NCBI RefSeq assembly: GCF_011761185.1
Contig: NZ_JAAOYM010000003.1
Coordinates: forward strand, 186,001 to 250,000
Source: Saccharomonospora amisosensis
Lineage (GTDB): Bacteria > Actinomycetota > Actinomycetes > Mycobacteriales > Pseudonocardiaceae
Length of the DNA stretch: 64,000 bases
Direction: 5' to 3'
In this document: positions 11,215 to 19,564 of the stretch, in pieces
How the letters are laid out: each line of letters begins with the position of its first letter
Numbering within the stretch: the first letter of the stretch is position 1
The notes under the pieces: model-generated
Seen by the model: the letters and a program-made list of their open reading frames with translations, nothing else
Database searches by the model: none
Told to the model about the DNA's origin: nothing
Program-made: the position numbers and the translations under genes

Positions 11215-11414
11215 CTCGGGACAGGCAAGGGGCAGGCAAGAACTGACCCGAAGAGGCCGCGCGGCGTTCGCCCGAAGGAGTCAGCGGGCGAACGCTTCCG
11301 GCCGCCTCGTGTTCGCGCTGTTACCAATCCACTGCCCCATTCGGCCGTATGCTGGACCACGCACGGACGACGCGGTTCGCCGGGGAACCGCCGGACGGGA
11401 GGTCTGCCGGGTCG

Positions 11415-12218
11415 ATGGATGGCAACAGGCAACCGAACGGACTGATCGGTTCGGCCCAGCGCGCGCTTCGGGTGCTGGAGGTGGTGGCCTCCGCCGGCGA
11501 CGGCATCGCGGCGAAGGCCGTCGCCAGGCGCGCGGGTATCAAGCTGTCGACCACCTACCACTTGTTGAACACCCTCGTCCACGAGGGCTACCTGATCCGG
11601 CTGGGCCACGGGCGGGGTTTCGGGCTCGGCTACAAGCTCGGCGCGCTGTATCAGCGGCTGTGCGCCGAACTCGATGTGGGCGAGGAGTTGCGCGAGGAGC
11701 TGAACCTGCTGCACAAGCAGGCGGGCGCGGCCGCGTACTACACGGTGCTGCGTGACACCGATGTCGTCGTGGCCGCCGTCGCCGACTCCCCGAGATTCCC
11801 GCGTGCGAAACCGATCGACTTCGGTTTCCACGAGGCCGCGCACGCGACCGCGTTCGGGAAGGTGTTGCTGGCCGCACTGCCCGCCAAGCAGCGAAGGGAG
11901 TACCTCGCTGGCGCGGGCATGCCGCGGTTGACGGAGCGCACCCGCGTCAAGGAAGCGGAGCTGGCGTCGGAGTTGGAGCAGGTTCGCCGAAGCGGGATGG
12001 CGCTGGAGGTCGAGGAGTTCCAGCCCGAACTGGCGTGTGTCTCGGCTCCCGTGCTCGACGCGAGCGAGCGGGTTGCGGGTGCGGTGGCGTTCTCCGTGCC
12101 CGCCGCCGAGTTCGAGCGGCGGCGCTGGGACTTGGAGCGCACGGCGCGCGCGGGTGCCGCCCGGTTCTCCCGCCTGCTGGCCGCGAACACCGAGGTAGGT
12201 ACCCGTTCGCCGACGTGA
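11415..12218 (+). CDS. IclR family transcriptional regulator
   Basis: About 267 aa with the IclR layout: an N-terminal winged helix (SAQRALRVLEVVASAGDGI, then KAVARRAGIKLSTTYHLLNTL) and a C-terminal effector-binding GAF-like domain. ATG 11415 (MDGNRQPNG) has a GGGAGGT ribosome site 11 bp upstream; the open frame runs 22 codons further. IclR proteins usually control a neighbouring catabolic operon, but the neighbours are a PEBP gene and a convergent pump regulator, so the target is not visible here. Confidence 0.9.
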   Translation: MDGNRQPNGLIGSAQRALRVLEVVASAGDGIAAKAVARRAGIKLSTTYHLLNTLVHEGYLIRLGHGRGFGLGYKLGALYQRLCAELDVGEELREELNLLHKQAGAAAYYTVLRDTDVVVAAVADSPRFPRAKPIDFGFHEAAHATAFGKVLLAALPAKQRREYLAGAGMPRLTERTRVKEAELASELEQVRRSGMALEVEEFQPELACVSAPVLDASERVAGAVAFSVPAAEFERRRWDLERTARAGAARFSRLLAANTEVGTRSPT

Positions 12219-12227
12219 GCCACCGCC

Positions 12228-12788
12228 TCAGCGTGGCTTGAGCAGGTAGTCGACGACGGGCCGCAACTCCTCGGCGGTGGGCGGCTCGTCGTCGATGAGG
12301 CCCTGCACCAGCAGCCCGTCGATGCCCGCGAGGAAGACTCGAAACGCCACCTCGTCGTCGTGGCGCACCATCGAGGTCAGCACGTCGAGCCAGCGCCGGG
12401 CGGCCGGTCGCAGCTCCGGGCGCCTTGCGGCAAGCAGGTACAACTCGTACTCCGCCACCGTGCGGCCCCTGCGCGGGCCCAGCGCCTCGGCGAGCAGGTT
12501 GGCGACCTCTTCCGCACCCCTGCTGCCGCGTGAGCGGGCACGGTCGATCATCCAGTACACCTCGGTGGCCATGTCTCTCGCGCACGAGATGAGTGTGGCG
12601 ATCAGCAGGTCGTCCAGGCCGGCGAAGTGGTAGGTGGTGGACGTCGTGGGCACACCCGCCTCCTTGGCGACGGTGCGGTGGGTGACCCCGGCGACGCCAT
12701 CTCGCTCGATCACCCGAAGCGTGGCCTCGATGATCTCGGCACGCCGCTTCTCACCACGCACCTTGCGGCCGTCGACCCGTTGTCTCAA
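12228..12788 (-). CDS. TetR family regulator of the adjacent SMR pump
   Basis: 186 aa. The N-terminal TetR helix-turn-helix is clear (RAEIIEATLRVIERDGVAGVTHRTVAKEAGVP, ending in TTYHFAGLDDLL). Its start overlaps the stop of the small multidrug resistance gene by 4 bp, so it is translationally coupled and most likely its autoregulated repressor. A candidate operator lies at 13127-13138 upstream of the pump. Confidence 0.9.
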   Translation of the reverse strand: MRQRVDGRKVRGEKRRAEIIEATLRVIERDGVAGVTHRTVAKEAGVPTTSTTYHFAGLDDLLIATLISCARDMATEVYWMIDRARSRGSRGAEEVANLLAEALGPRRGRTVAEYELYLLAARRPELRPAARRWLDVLTSMVRHDDEVAFRVFLAGIDGLLVQGLIDDEPPTAEELRPVVDYLLKPR

Positions 12789-13111
12789 TGCTCACCACCC
12801 AGTTCCAGCAGCACGACGCCGCCGATAACGAGGACAAGCCCAGCGATCATGGTGAGGTTCAGGTGTTCGCCGAGGAAGACCGCGCCGACCAGCGCCACCA
12901 GCGCGACCCCGGCAGCCGCCCAGATCGCGTAGACGACGCCGACCGGAAGCCCCGCCTTCAGCACGCGTGCCAGGAAGTAGAACGCGGCGCCGTAGCCGAG
13001 TACGACGACAATGGAGGGCACCAGTTTGCTGAAGCCGTCGGAGAGCTTGAGCGAGACCGTTCCGGTCACCTCGGCGGCGATCGCGGCGGCGAGCAACAGA
13101 TAGGCACCCAT
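12785..13111 (-). CDS. Small multidrug resistance (SMR) efflux protein
   Basis: 108-aa, four-helix proton antiporter for quaternary ammonium or guanidinium compounds. The essential membrane Glu is at residue 14 (AAAIAAEVTGT) and the family motif LPVGVVYAIWAAAGVALV is in helix 3. It works as an antiparallel dimer; only one subunit gene is present, so it is presumably a homodimer. It heads a two-gene operon with a TetR gene. Whether it is of the Qac or the Gdx subtype was not resolved. Confidence 0.92.
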   Translation of the reverse strand: MGAYLLLAAAIAAEVTGTVSLKLSDGFSKLVPSIVVVLGYGAAFYFLARVLKAGLPVGVVYAIWAAAGVALVALVGAVFLGEHLNLTMIAGLVLVIGGVVLLELGGEH

Positions 13112-13126
13112 ACCGGCAGGCTAGTT

Positions 13127-13138
13127 GAACGATCGTCC
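13127..13138. promoter_or_regulatory. Candidate operator of the SMR-TetR operon
   Basis: GAACGATCGTCC, a near-perfect palindrome with an 8-bp perfect core ACGATCGT, 16 bp upstream of the SMR start. The position fits autoregulation by the TetR encoded in the operon. Confidence 0.45.
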
Positions 13139-13191
13139 CAGTAGTAGCGAGTTTTGCACCACATCGTCGGGACGCGGCGCCCGTCATTCGA

Positions 13192-13205
13192 TTACTCATC
13201 AGTAA
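13192..13205. promoter_or_regulatory. TTACY-N4-RGTAR palindrome upstream of etfD
   Basis: TTACTCATCAGTAA, perfect 5-bp arms around 4 bp, 60 bp before the etfD start. The same pattern occurs at fadE5 (34216, 34241), SCP2/TetR (59871) and fabG4/fadA2 (62927). Confidence 0.7.
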
Positions 13206-13264
13206 GAAGCGTTAGGCTCCGCCAGACCCACCGCGAAGTCCCACCCGACCGAAAGGCCCCGAAC

Positions 13265-15562
13265 ATGGGTGCACTGCAGATCACGATGGGCGTGATCGGC
13301 GTTGCCGTCAGCGTTGTCGCCTGGTTCGTCTTCGTCCAAGGCGTACTACGCCAGGTACGGATCATCCGTCTCGGCCAGCCGGACTCCTCCCGTAACGGGC
13401 CGTTCTGGCCGCGACTGCGCACGCTGATCAAGGAGTTCGCCGCACACACGCGGATGAACAAGTTTCGCCATGTCGGGCCGTGGCACTGGCTGGTGATGTG
13501 GGGCTTCCTGCTCGGCTCGGCGGCGCTGTTCGAAGCCTACGGGGAGATCTTCGACCCGCACTTCGCGTGGCCGATCATCGGCCATTGGGGCCCGTGGCAG
13601 CTGCTGCTGGAACTGCTCGGCCTCGGCACTGTGCTCGGCGGCATCGCGCTGGCGGTGATTCGCCAGCTCAACCACCCGAGGCGGGCCGAAAGGCAGTCGC
13701 GGTTCGCGGGGTCGAACTTCGGGCAGGCCTACTTCGTCGAGGCAGTGGTGATCATCGAGGGGCTCGGCATCCTCGGCGTCAAGGCGTTCAAGATCTCCAG
13801 CGGTATCGAGGACCCCGCGCTGTGGAGCAGCTTCGTCACCCAGCCACTCGCCGCCCTGCTGCCGACCTCCACCGCGGCGGTCTCGGTGATGGCGCTGGTC
13901 AAACTGCTGTCCGGGATGATCTGGCTGTACGTTGTCGGCCGCACGCTCACCATGGGTGTCGCCTGGCACCGGTTCAGCGCGTTCTTCAACATCTACTTCA
14001 AGCGCGAGCCCGACGGCACAGTGGCCCTTGGCGCGCTGAAGCCCATGATGAGCGACGGCAAGCCGCTGGACTTCGAGGAGGCCGACCCCGAGAAGGACGT
14101 GTTCGGCGCTGGCAAGGTGGAGGACTTCACCTGGAAGGGCTGGCTGGACTTCTCCACGTGCACCGAGTGCGGTCGCTGCCAGTCACAGTGCCCCGCCTGG
14201 AACACCGGCAAGCCGCTCTCGCCCAAGCTGGTCATCACGCAGTTGCGCGACCACGCCTACGCCAAGGCGCCCTACCTGCTCGCGGGCGGCAAGAAGGACA
14301 TGACCGGCGACGAGGTCGGGCTCACCGGCGACAACCCCTACGCCGGGATCGACGTGCTCGCTGTCGCCGAGGCCGAGCGGCCGCTCGTCGGTGAGGCCGA
14401 CGCGGATGGAGTCATCGACCCCGAGGTGCTGTGGTCGTGCACCACCTGCGGGGCGTGCGTCGAGCAGTGCCCCGTGGACATCGAGCACGTCGACCACATC
14501 GTCGACATGCGCCGCTACCAGGTGATGATCGAGTCGAACTTCCCGACCGAACTAAACGGGATGTTCAAGAACCTGGAGAACAAGGGCAACCCCTGGGGGC
14601 AGAACGCCAAGGATCGGCTGGCGTGGACCGAGGACCTGGACTTCGAGGTGCCGGTCTTCGAAGGCGAGTTCGGCGACACCGAGTACGTGTTCTGGGTCGG
14701 CTGCGCGGGTGCTTTCGAGGACAGGGCGAAGAAGACCACCCGAGCCGTAGCCGAGCTGCTGCACGTCGCAGGCGTCAAGTACGTGGTGCTCGGCCCGGAG
14801 GAGACCTGCACGGGCGACCCGGCGAGGCGAGCTGGTAACGAGTTCGTGTTCCAGATGCTGGCCCAGCAGAACGTCGAGGTGCTGAACTCGGTGTTCGAGG
14901 ACGTGGAACCGACTCGCCGCAAGATAGTCGTGACGTGCGCGCACTGCTTCAACACGCTGGCGAACGAGTACCCCGAACTCGGCGGCGACTACGAGGTGGT
15001 GCACCACACGCAACTGCTGAACCGGCTGGTGCGGGAGAAGCGGCTGACGCCTGTCGCGCCTATCGCGGAGGACGTGACCTACCACGACCCGTGCTACCTC
15101 GGCAGGCACAACAAGGTCTACGAAGCCCCGAGGGAACTGGTGGGTGCCTCCGGGGCCAGCCTGCGCGAGATGCCCCGGCACGCCGAGCGGTCGATGTGCT
15201 GCGGCGCCGGTGGTGCGCGGATGTGGATGGAGGAGCGCATCGGCAAGCGGATCAACGTGGAGCGCGTTGACGAGGCGCTCGGCACCGCGCCCTCGAAGAT
15301 CGCCACCGGCTGCCCGTTCTGCCGGGTGATGCTCACCGACGGCGTGACCTCACGGCAGAACGACGGCAAGGCAGGCGAGAACGTCGAGGTGGTCGACGTC
15401 GCGCAACTGCTGCTATCGGCGGTGAAGCGCGGTGAGCAGGGCGTACCCGTGCCCGCGTCGGCCTCGACCTTCGGCGGCGAGGCGGAGGCCGACGGTCGCG
15501 CCGACGTGCCGACCGACCAGGCGCCATCCGGCACAGCCCAGACCGAGGAGGACAAGAGCTGA
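13265..15562 (+). CDS. etfD: EtfD-like membrane Fe-S oxidoreductase (ETF:menaquinone link)
   Basis: 765 aa. It resembles mycobacterial Rv0338c (EtfD), needed with EtfBA to reoxidise acyl-CoA dehydrogenases. The N-terminal third has about five to six membrane helices (NarI-like). Two 4Fe-4S motifs follow: CTECGRCQSQCP near residue 299 and CTTCGACVEQCP near 392. Two CCG domains then appear (CAHCFNTLANEY near 558 and MCCGAGGARMW near 642), as in heterodisulfide-reductase D-like subunits. The last 50 residues are low-complexity. ATG 13265 (MGALQITMG) was chosen over an open frame to 13154. The operator-like palindrome upstream links it to fadE5 and fadA2/fabG4 in this window. Function is inferred from family similarity. 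Confidence 0.85.
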   Translation: MGALQITMGVIGVAVSVVAWFVFVQGVLRQVRIIRLGQPDSSRNGPFWPRLRTLIKEFAAHTRMNKFRHVGPWHWLVMWGFLLGSAALFEAYGEIFDPHFAWPIIGHWGPWQLLLELLGLGTVLGGIALAVIRQLNHPRRAERQSRFAGSNFGQAYFVEAVVIIEGLGILGVKAFKISSGIEDPALWSSFVTQPLAALLPTSTAAVSVMALVKLLSGMIWLYVVGRTLTMGVAWHRFSAFFNIYFKREPDGTVALGALKPMMSDGKPLDFEEADPEKDVFGAGKVEDFTWKGWLDFSTCTECGRCQSQCPAWNTGKPLSPKLVITQLRDHAYAKAPYLLAGGKKDMTGDEVGLTGDNPYAGIDVLAVAEAERPLVGEADADGVIDPEVLWSCTTCGACVEQCPVDIEHVDHIVDMRRYQVMIESNFPTELNGMFKNLENKGNPWGQNAKDRLAWTEDLDFEVPVFEGEFGDTEYVFWVGCAGAFEDRAKKTTRAVAELLHVAGVKYVVLGPEETCTGDPARRAGNEFVFQMLAQQNVEVLNSVFEDVEPTRRKIVVTCAHCFNTLANEYPELGGDYEVVHHTQLLNRLVREKRLTPVAPIAEDVTYHDPCYLGRHNKVYEAPRELVGASGASLREMPRHAERSMCCGAGGARMWMEERIGKRINVERVDEALGTAPSKIATGCPFCRVMLTDGVTSRQNDGKAGENVEVVDVAQLLLSAVKRGEQGVPVPASASTFGGEAEADGRADVPTDQAPSGTAQTEEDKS

Positions 15563-15714
15563 CGACACGGACCCCCGCCAGGTGGGGGTTCCGGGAAGGC
15601 TTCTCGTGCTGAACACTCACGCAGCGAGGCGCGGTGGACAGGCGAGGTAGGCTGACCTCCTCGCTGCCACCGTCGCCCGCGAGGTCAAGGCACCAGCATG
15701 CGAGGCGGACAATC

Positions 15715-16428
15715 GTGGGCACCCGCGACGACGATTCCCAGCAGGCCGACGACCGGACCGTCGGCCGCTCTGGTGCGCGCTTCCCCAGCGCCAAGCAGCG
15801 GAGGCGGTTCGGCTCCGAGCCCGATCCGCCACTACCGCCTGCGGGCGAGCCGGGGTGGGACAGCACCGCCAAACCCAGCAGCGGCTCCAAGGCCCGCCGG
15901 TCAGGGGCTCGTTACCCACCCGCCGAACCGCTGGACGAATCGGAAGCCGACCAGCGAGGCAAACGTGCCGAGGTCGACCCGCAAATCGGGAAACCGCCCC
16001 CGACACCACCTCCGCAACACCCCTGGCAGCAACCGCCAAGAGCCGAACGGGTGCTCGCGGCTCCAGCCGATTCCGACGACAGCTCCGAACACCGGTTGCG
16101 CGTTCGCCCCTACGTCCTCACGAAGGGACGCACCCGGGCACGCGACGATCTAGGAGTGGAGACGCTGATCTCCACCATCGGCAACGCACCTTGGGACAGC
16201 GTGCAACTCAGCTCAGAGTATCTGGCCGTTCGCCGACTGTGCATTCAGCCCCGGTCTGTCGCGGAAGTCGCCGCGATCCTGTCGGTGCCGCTCGGCGTCG
16301 CCCGCGTGCTGCTGAGCGACCTCGCGGACGACGGATTCGTCCATGTGCACACCACCAAGTTCACCGCGTCGGGCCGACCCGACCAGATCCTCATGCAGCG
16401 AGTGCTCGAGGGCCTGCAGAAGCTTTGA
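15715..16428 (+). CDS. DUF742 (CvnC-like) protein with long disordered N-terminus
   Basis: About 237 aa from GTG 15715, which has a GAGGCGG ribosome site. The first 130 residues are Pro/Arg/Ser-rich and probably disordered. The C-terminal 110 residues are the DUF742 domain (RVRPYVLTKGRTRA through LSSEYLAVRRLC and SVAEVAAILSVPLGVARVLLSDLADDGFVHVH). DUF742 proteins are usually the third member of actinobacterial conservons, with a sensor kinase, a roadblock protein and a small GTPase. None of these is adjacent here, so it is an orphan. The domain resembles a winged helix. Confidence 0.8.
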   Translation: MGTRDDDSQQADDRTVGRSGARFPSAKQRRRFGSEPDPPLPPAGEPGWDSTAKPSSGSKARRSGARYPPAEPLDESEADQRGKRAEVDPQIGKPPPTPPPQHPWQQPPRAERVLAAPADSDDSSEHRLRVRPYVLTKGRTRARDDLGVETLISTIGNAPWDSVQLSSEYLAVRRLCIQPRSVAEVAAILSVPLGVARVLLSDLADDGFVHVHTTKFTASGRPDQILMQRVLEGLQKL

Positions 16429-16480
16429 GGCTCACCGGTACCGCGGTGCCCTTCGTGACGGCCGAGGTTGCCTCAAGTAT

Positions 16481-16495
16481 TGAATCAGTGGTTCA
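16481..16495. promoter_or_regulatory. Candidate TetR operator before the TetR/AidB-like operon
   Basis: TGAATCAGTGGTTCA, TGAA/TTCA arms around 7 bp, with partial extension (AAG...CTT). It ends 9 bp before the TetR start, a position compatible with autorepression. Confidence 0.35.
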
Positions 16496-16504
16496 CTTCT
16501 TGGT

Positions 16505-17110
16505 GTGGTGTACCGCCGCACTCCCGAGATCCAGGCCCGCCTCGACGCACAGCGGACCGCGATCCTCGACGCCGCCGTCGAACTGCTCGCAGAGCGCGGC
16601 TACGCCGGATGCTCGGTGTCCGCGGTGGCCTCGCGGGCAGGGGTGGCCACTGGCAGTGTCTACCGGCACTTCCCCGGCAAAGCGGAACTGGTGGCCGAAC
16701 TCTTCCAGCAGGTGGTGACCCGAGAGGTCGAGGCGGTACGGCGCGCCTCCGAGGAACCGAGCGAGCCCGCCGCTCGCGTGCTCGCCGTCGTGCGAACCTT
16801 CGCGCTACGAGCGCTGAAGGCACCACGGCTGGCGTACGCACTACTCGCCGAGCCCGTGGACGCCCCCGTCGAGCAACAGCGACTGGTGTTTCGACGCGCC
16901 TTCCGCGACATCATCGCCCGCTGCGTCCGCGCCGGAGTCCAAGCGGGCATGCTGCCACCTCAGGACGCCGCGATCACCGCGGCCGCGGTGGTCGGCGCCG
17001 CCGCCGAGGTACTCATCGGCCCACTCACCACCGGCGAGGCCGAAGCCGTCGGCGAACTGTCCACCTTCACCCTTCGCGCGCTAGGAGCAGGCGATGCCAC
17101 CCACCCATGA
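16505..17110 (+). CDS. TetR family regulator
   Basis: 201 aa with a typical TetR DNA-binding domain (RTAILDAAVELLAERGYAGCSVSAVASRAGVATGSVYRHFPGKAELV). The C-terminal ligand domain is Ala-rich. The gene starts at GTG 16505 with almost no leader after a palindrome, and its end overlaps the next gene by 17 bp. It most likely controls the acyl-CoA dehydrogenase/crotonase operon that it heads. Confidence 0.9.
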   Translation: MVYRRTPEIQARLDAQRTAILDAAVELLAERGYAGCSVSAVASRAGVATGSVYRHFPGKAELVAELFQQVVTREVEAVRRASEEPSEPAARVLAVVRTFALRALKAPRLAYALLAEPVDAPVEQQRLVFRRAFRDIIARCVRAGVQAGMLPPQDAAITAAAVVGAAAEVLIGPLTTGEAEAVGELSTFTLRALGAGDATHP

Positions 17111-18719
17111 AGTGACCAACCAGGTACCCCCGCTCGTCGACTACGACGTCGCCGACGACCCGGCCCTGCTCGAAGGTCTGCGCAGAGAGGGCGCGGACTG
17201 GGCTGAGCCCGAGGTCAGGGAGTTGGGACTGCGGGCGGGCAGTGAGCGCGCACAGGAATGGGGCAGGCTCGCCAACGAGCACCCGCCGAAGCTGCGCACT
17301 CACGACCGGGTCGGCAGGCGAGTCGACGAGGTCGAGTTCCACCCACACTGGCACGACCTGATGGAGGTCGCCGTCTCGCACGGGTTGCACGCGGCACCCT
17401 GGCAGCAGCAGCGGCAGGGCGCGCACGTCGCCCGCACCGCGAAGTTCTACGTGTGGAGCCAGGTTGAGGCCGGGCACACCTGCCCCATCTCCATGACCTA
17501 TTCCGCCGTACCGGCGCTGCGGCACAACCCAGCGCTCGCGCGGGTTTACGAGCCGCTGCTGGCGGCGAGCAGCTACGACTACGGGCTGCGCGAACCGAGC
17601 GGCAAACGCGGCCTCATCGCGGGCATGTCGATGACCGAGAAGCAGGGCGGCTCCGACGTGCGTGCCAACACCACGCGGGCACAGCCGTCCGCCGACGGCA
17701 GCTACGTGCTTACCGGGCACAAGTGGTTCACCTCGGCCCCGATGTCGGATGTGTTCCTCACGCTCGCGCAAGCCCCTGGCGGGTTGTCGTGCTTCCTGCT
17801 GCCCCGGGTACTGCCAGACGGCACCCGCAACCGCATCCACCTACAGCGGCTGAAGGACAAGTTGGGCAACCGGTCCAACGCCTCGGCCGAGATCGAGTAC
17901 GACGGCGCCGTCGGCTGGCTCGTCGGCGAGGAGGGTCGCGGGGTCCGCACGATTATCGAGATGGTCAACAACACCCGCCTGGACTGCATCACCGGCAGCG
18001 CCGCGGGCATGCGCTACGGCGCCGTGCGCGCGACCCAGCACGCCACGCATCGCAGCACGTTCGGCAAGCCGCTGGTGGAACAGCCGCTGATGACGAACGT
18101 GCTCGCAGACCTCGCCGTGGAGGCCGAGGCGGCGACCACCGTGGCCATGCGGCTCGCGGGCGCGAGCGAGCGCGCCATCGCGGGCGACGCGCAGGAGGCC
18201 GCGCTGCGCAGACTGGCGCTGCCGGTGATCAAGTACTGGGTGTGCAAGCGAGCGCCCGCGCACGCGGCGGAGGCGCTGGAATGCCTCGGCGGCAACGGCT
18301 ACGTGGAGGAGTCCGGTATGCCCCGGCTGTTCCGGGAGTCACCGCTTTCCTCGATCTGGGAGGGCTCGGGCAACGTGGCGGCGCTGGACGCGCTGCGCGC
18401 CATGGCCAGGGAGCCGGAATCGGTCGAGGCGTTCCTCGGCGAGGTCGAACTCGCGGCGGGGGCGGACTCCCGGCTCGATGCCGCCGTCACCGACGTGGGC
18501 AGGGAGTTGACCAACCTCGACGACATCGAGTACCGGGCGCGCAGGTTGGTGGAGCGACTCGCGTTGGTGTTGCAGGCATCGTTGCTGGTGCGCCACGGCG
18601 ACAAGGCGGTCGCGGACGCGTTCTGCGGCTCGCGGTTGGGCGGCGACTGGGGAGTCGCTTTCGGCACACTGCCCACCGGTACCGACACGCACGCTGTGGT
18701 GAGCAGGGTGCGCTGGTGA
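17094..18719 (+). CDS. AidB-like acyl-CoA dehydrogenase
   Basis: 541-aa flavoprotein of the acyl-CoA dehydrogenase superfamily, AidB branch: the signature MSMTEKQGGSDVRANTTRA is in the middle, and CLGGNGYVEESGMPRLFRESPLSSIWEGSGN lies in the last third. AidB of E. coli binds DNA in the alkylation response, and related enzymes oxidise branched acyl-CoAs. The downstream crotonase and upstream TetR argue for acyl-CoA catabolism here rather than DNA protection. The start ATG has a TAGGAGCAGG ribosome site. Confidence 0.88.
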   Translation: MPPTHEVTNQVPPLVDYDVADDPALLEGLRREGADWAEPEVRELGLRAGSERAQEWGRLANEHPPKLRTHDRVGRRVDEVEFHPHWHDLMEVAVSHGLHAAPWQQQRQGAHVARTAKFYVWSQVEAGHTCPISMTYSAVPALRHNPALARVYEPLLAASSYDYGLREPSGKRGLIAGMSMTEKQGGSDVRANTTRAQPSADGSYVLTGHKWFTSAPMSDVFLTLAQAPGGLSCFLLPRVLPDGTRNRIHLQRLKDKLGNRSNASAEIEYDGAVGWLVGEEGRGVRTIIEMVNNTRLDCITGSAAGMRYGAVRATQHATHRSTFGKPLVEQPLMTNVLADLAVEAEAATTVAMRLAGASERAIAGDAQEAALRRLALPVIKYWVCKRAPAHAAEALECLGGNGYVEESGMPRLFRESPLSSIWEGSGNVAALDALRAMAREPESVEAFLGEVELAAGADSRLDAAVTDVGRELTNLDDIEYRARRLVERLALVLQASLLVRHGDKAVADAFCGSRLGGDWGVAFGTLPTGTDTHAVVSRVRW

Positions 18720-19564
18720 GCGCCCCACTGCGCACGGAGACCGCCGACGGGGTCCGCTCGATCGTGCTCAGCAGGCCCGACGAGTACAACACCATCACCC
18801 CGCAGTTGCGGGACGCGTTGAGCGCCGCGATCGACGAGGCCGACGCCGACCCGGAGGTGCGGGTGATGCTGCTGCGCGCCGAAGGGCCCGCGTTCTGCGC
18901 CGGGTACGGGCTGGGCTGGTCGACCGAGCTGCAGGCACAGGAGCAGAGCAACGACCGCGGCTGGGACTCGGTGGCCGACATGCGCCTGCTGTCCACGTTC
19001 GTCGACACCTACCTGAAGCTGTGGTACGCGGCCAAACCCACCATCGCCGCCGTGCACGGGTGGTGCATCGCGGGCGGCACCGACATGGTGCTGTGCGCCG
19101 ACATCGTGGTGGCGGCCGACAACGCGGTGTTCGGCTACCCGCCCTCGCGGGTGTGGGGAACACCGACCACGGCCATGTGGGTCTACCGGCTGGGTTTCGA
19201 GCGGGCTAAGCGTTACCTGCTCACCGGCGACGAGATCCCGGCCCGCACGGCGGCCGACATCGGCCTTGTGCTGGAGGCCGTACCGGAGGAGAAGTTACTC
19301 GACCACGCGTTCGGGCTCGCCAAGCGCATGGCCATGGTGCCCGCCAACCAACTGCAGATGCTCAAACTGCTGTGCAACCAAACGGCCGAGAACATGGGAC
19401 TGTCGTCCTCGCGCACGCTGGGCACGCTGTTCGACGGCGTCGCCCGGCACACCCAGGAGGGGCGCGACTTCGTCCGGCGAGTGAGCGAGGCCGGCGTCCG
19501 GCAGGCGGTGCGTGAGCGCGACGACCCCTTCGGCGACTACGGCTCGCGACCGCGCGCTCAGTAG
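18716..19564 (+). CDS. Enoyl-CoA hydratase/isomerase family protein (crotonase)
   Basis: 282 aa from GTG 18716, which overlaps the preceding stop by 4 bp. Crotonase-fold features are present: RPDEYNTITPQLRDAL at the start, the oxyanion-hole segment EGPAFCAGYGL, and AAVHGWCIAGGTDMVLCADIVVAADNAVFG. It presumably hydrates the product of the adjacent dehydrogenase. Its last 7 bp overlap the convergent CAP-protein gene. The substrate is unknown; nothing indicates a frame disruption. Confidence 0.88.
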   Translation: MSAPLRTETADGVRSIVLSRPDEYNTITPQLRDALSAAIDEADADPEVRVMLLRAEGPAFCAGYGLGWSTELQAQEQSNDRGWDSVADMRLLSTFVDTYLKLWYAAKPTIAAVHGWCIAGGTDMVLCADIVVAADNAVFGYPPSRVWGTPTTAMWVYRLGFERAKRYLLTGDEIPARTAADIGLVLEAVPEEKLLDHAFGLAKRMAMVPANQLQMLKLLCNQTAENMGLSSSRTLGTLFDGVARHTQEGRDFVRRVSEAGVRQAVRERDDPFGDYGSRPRAQ

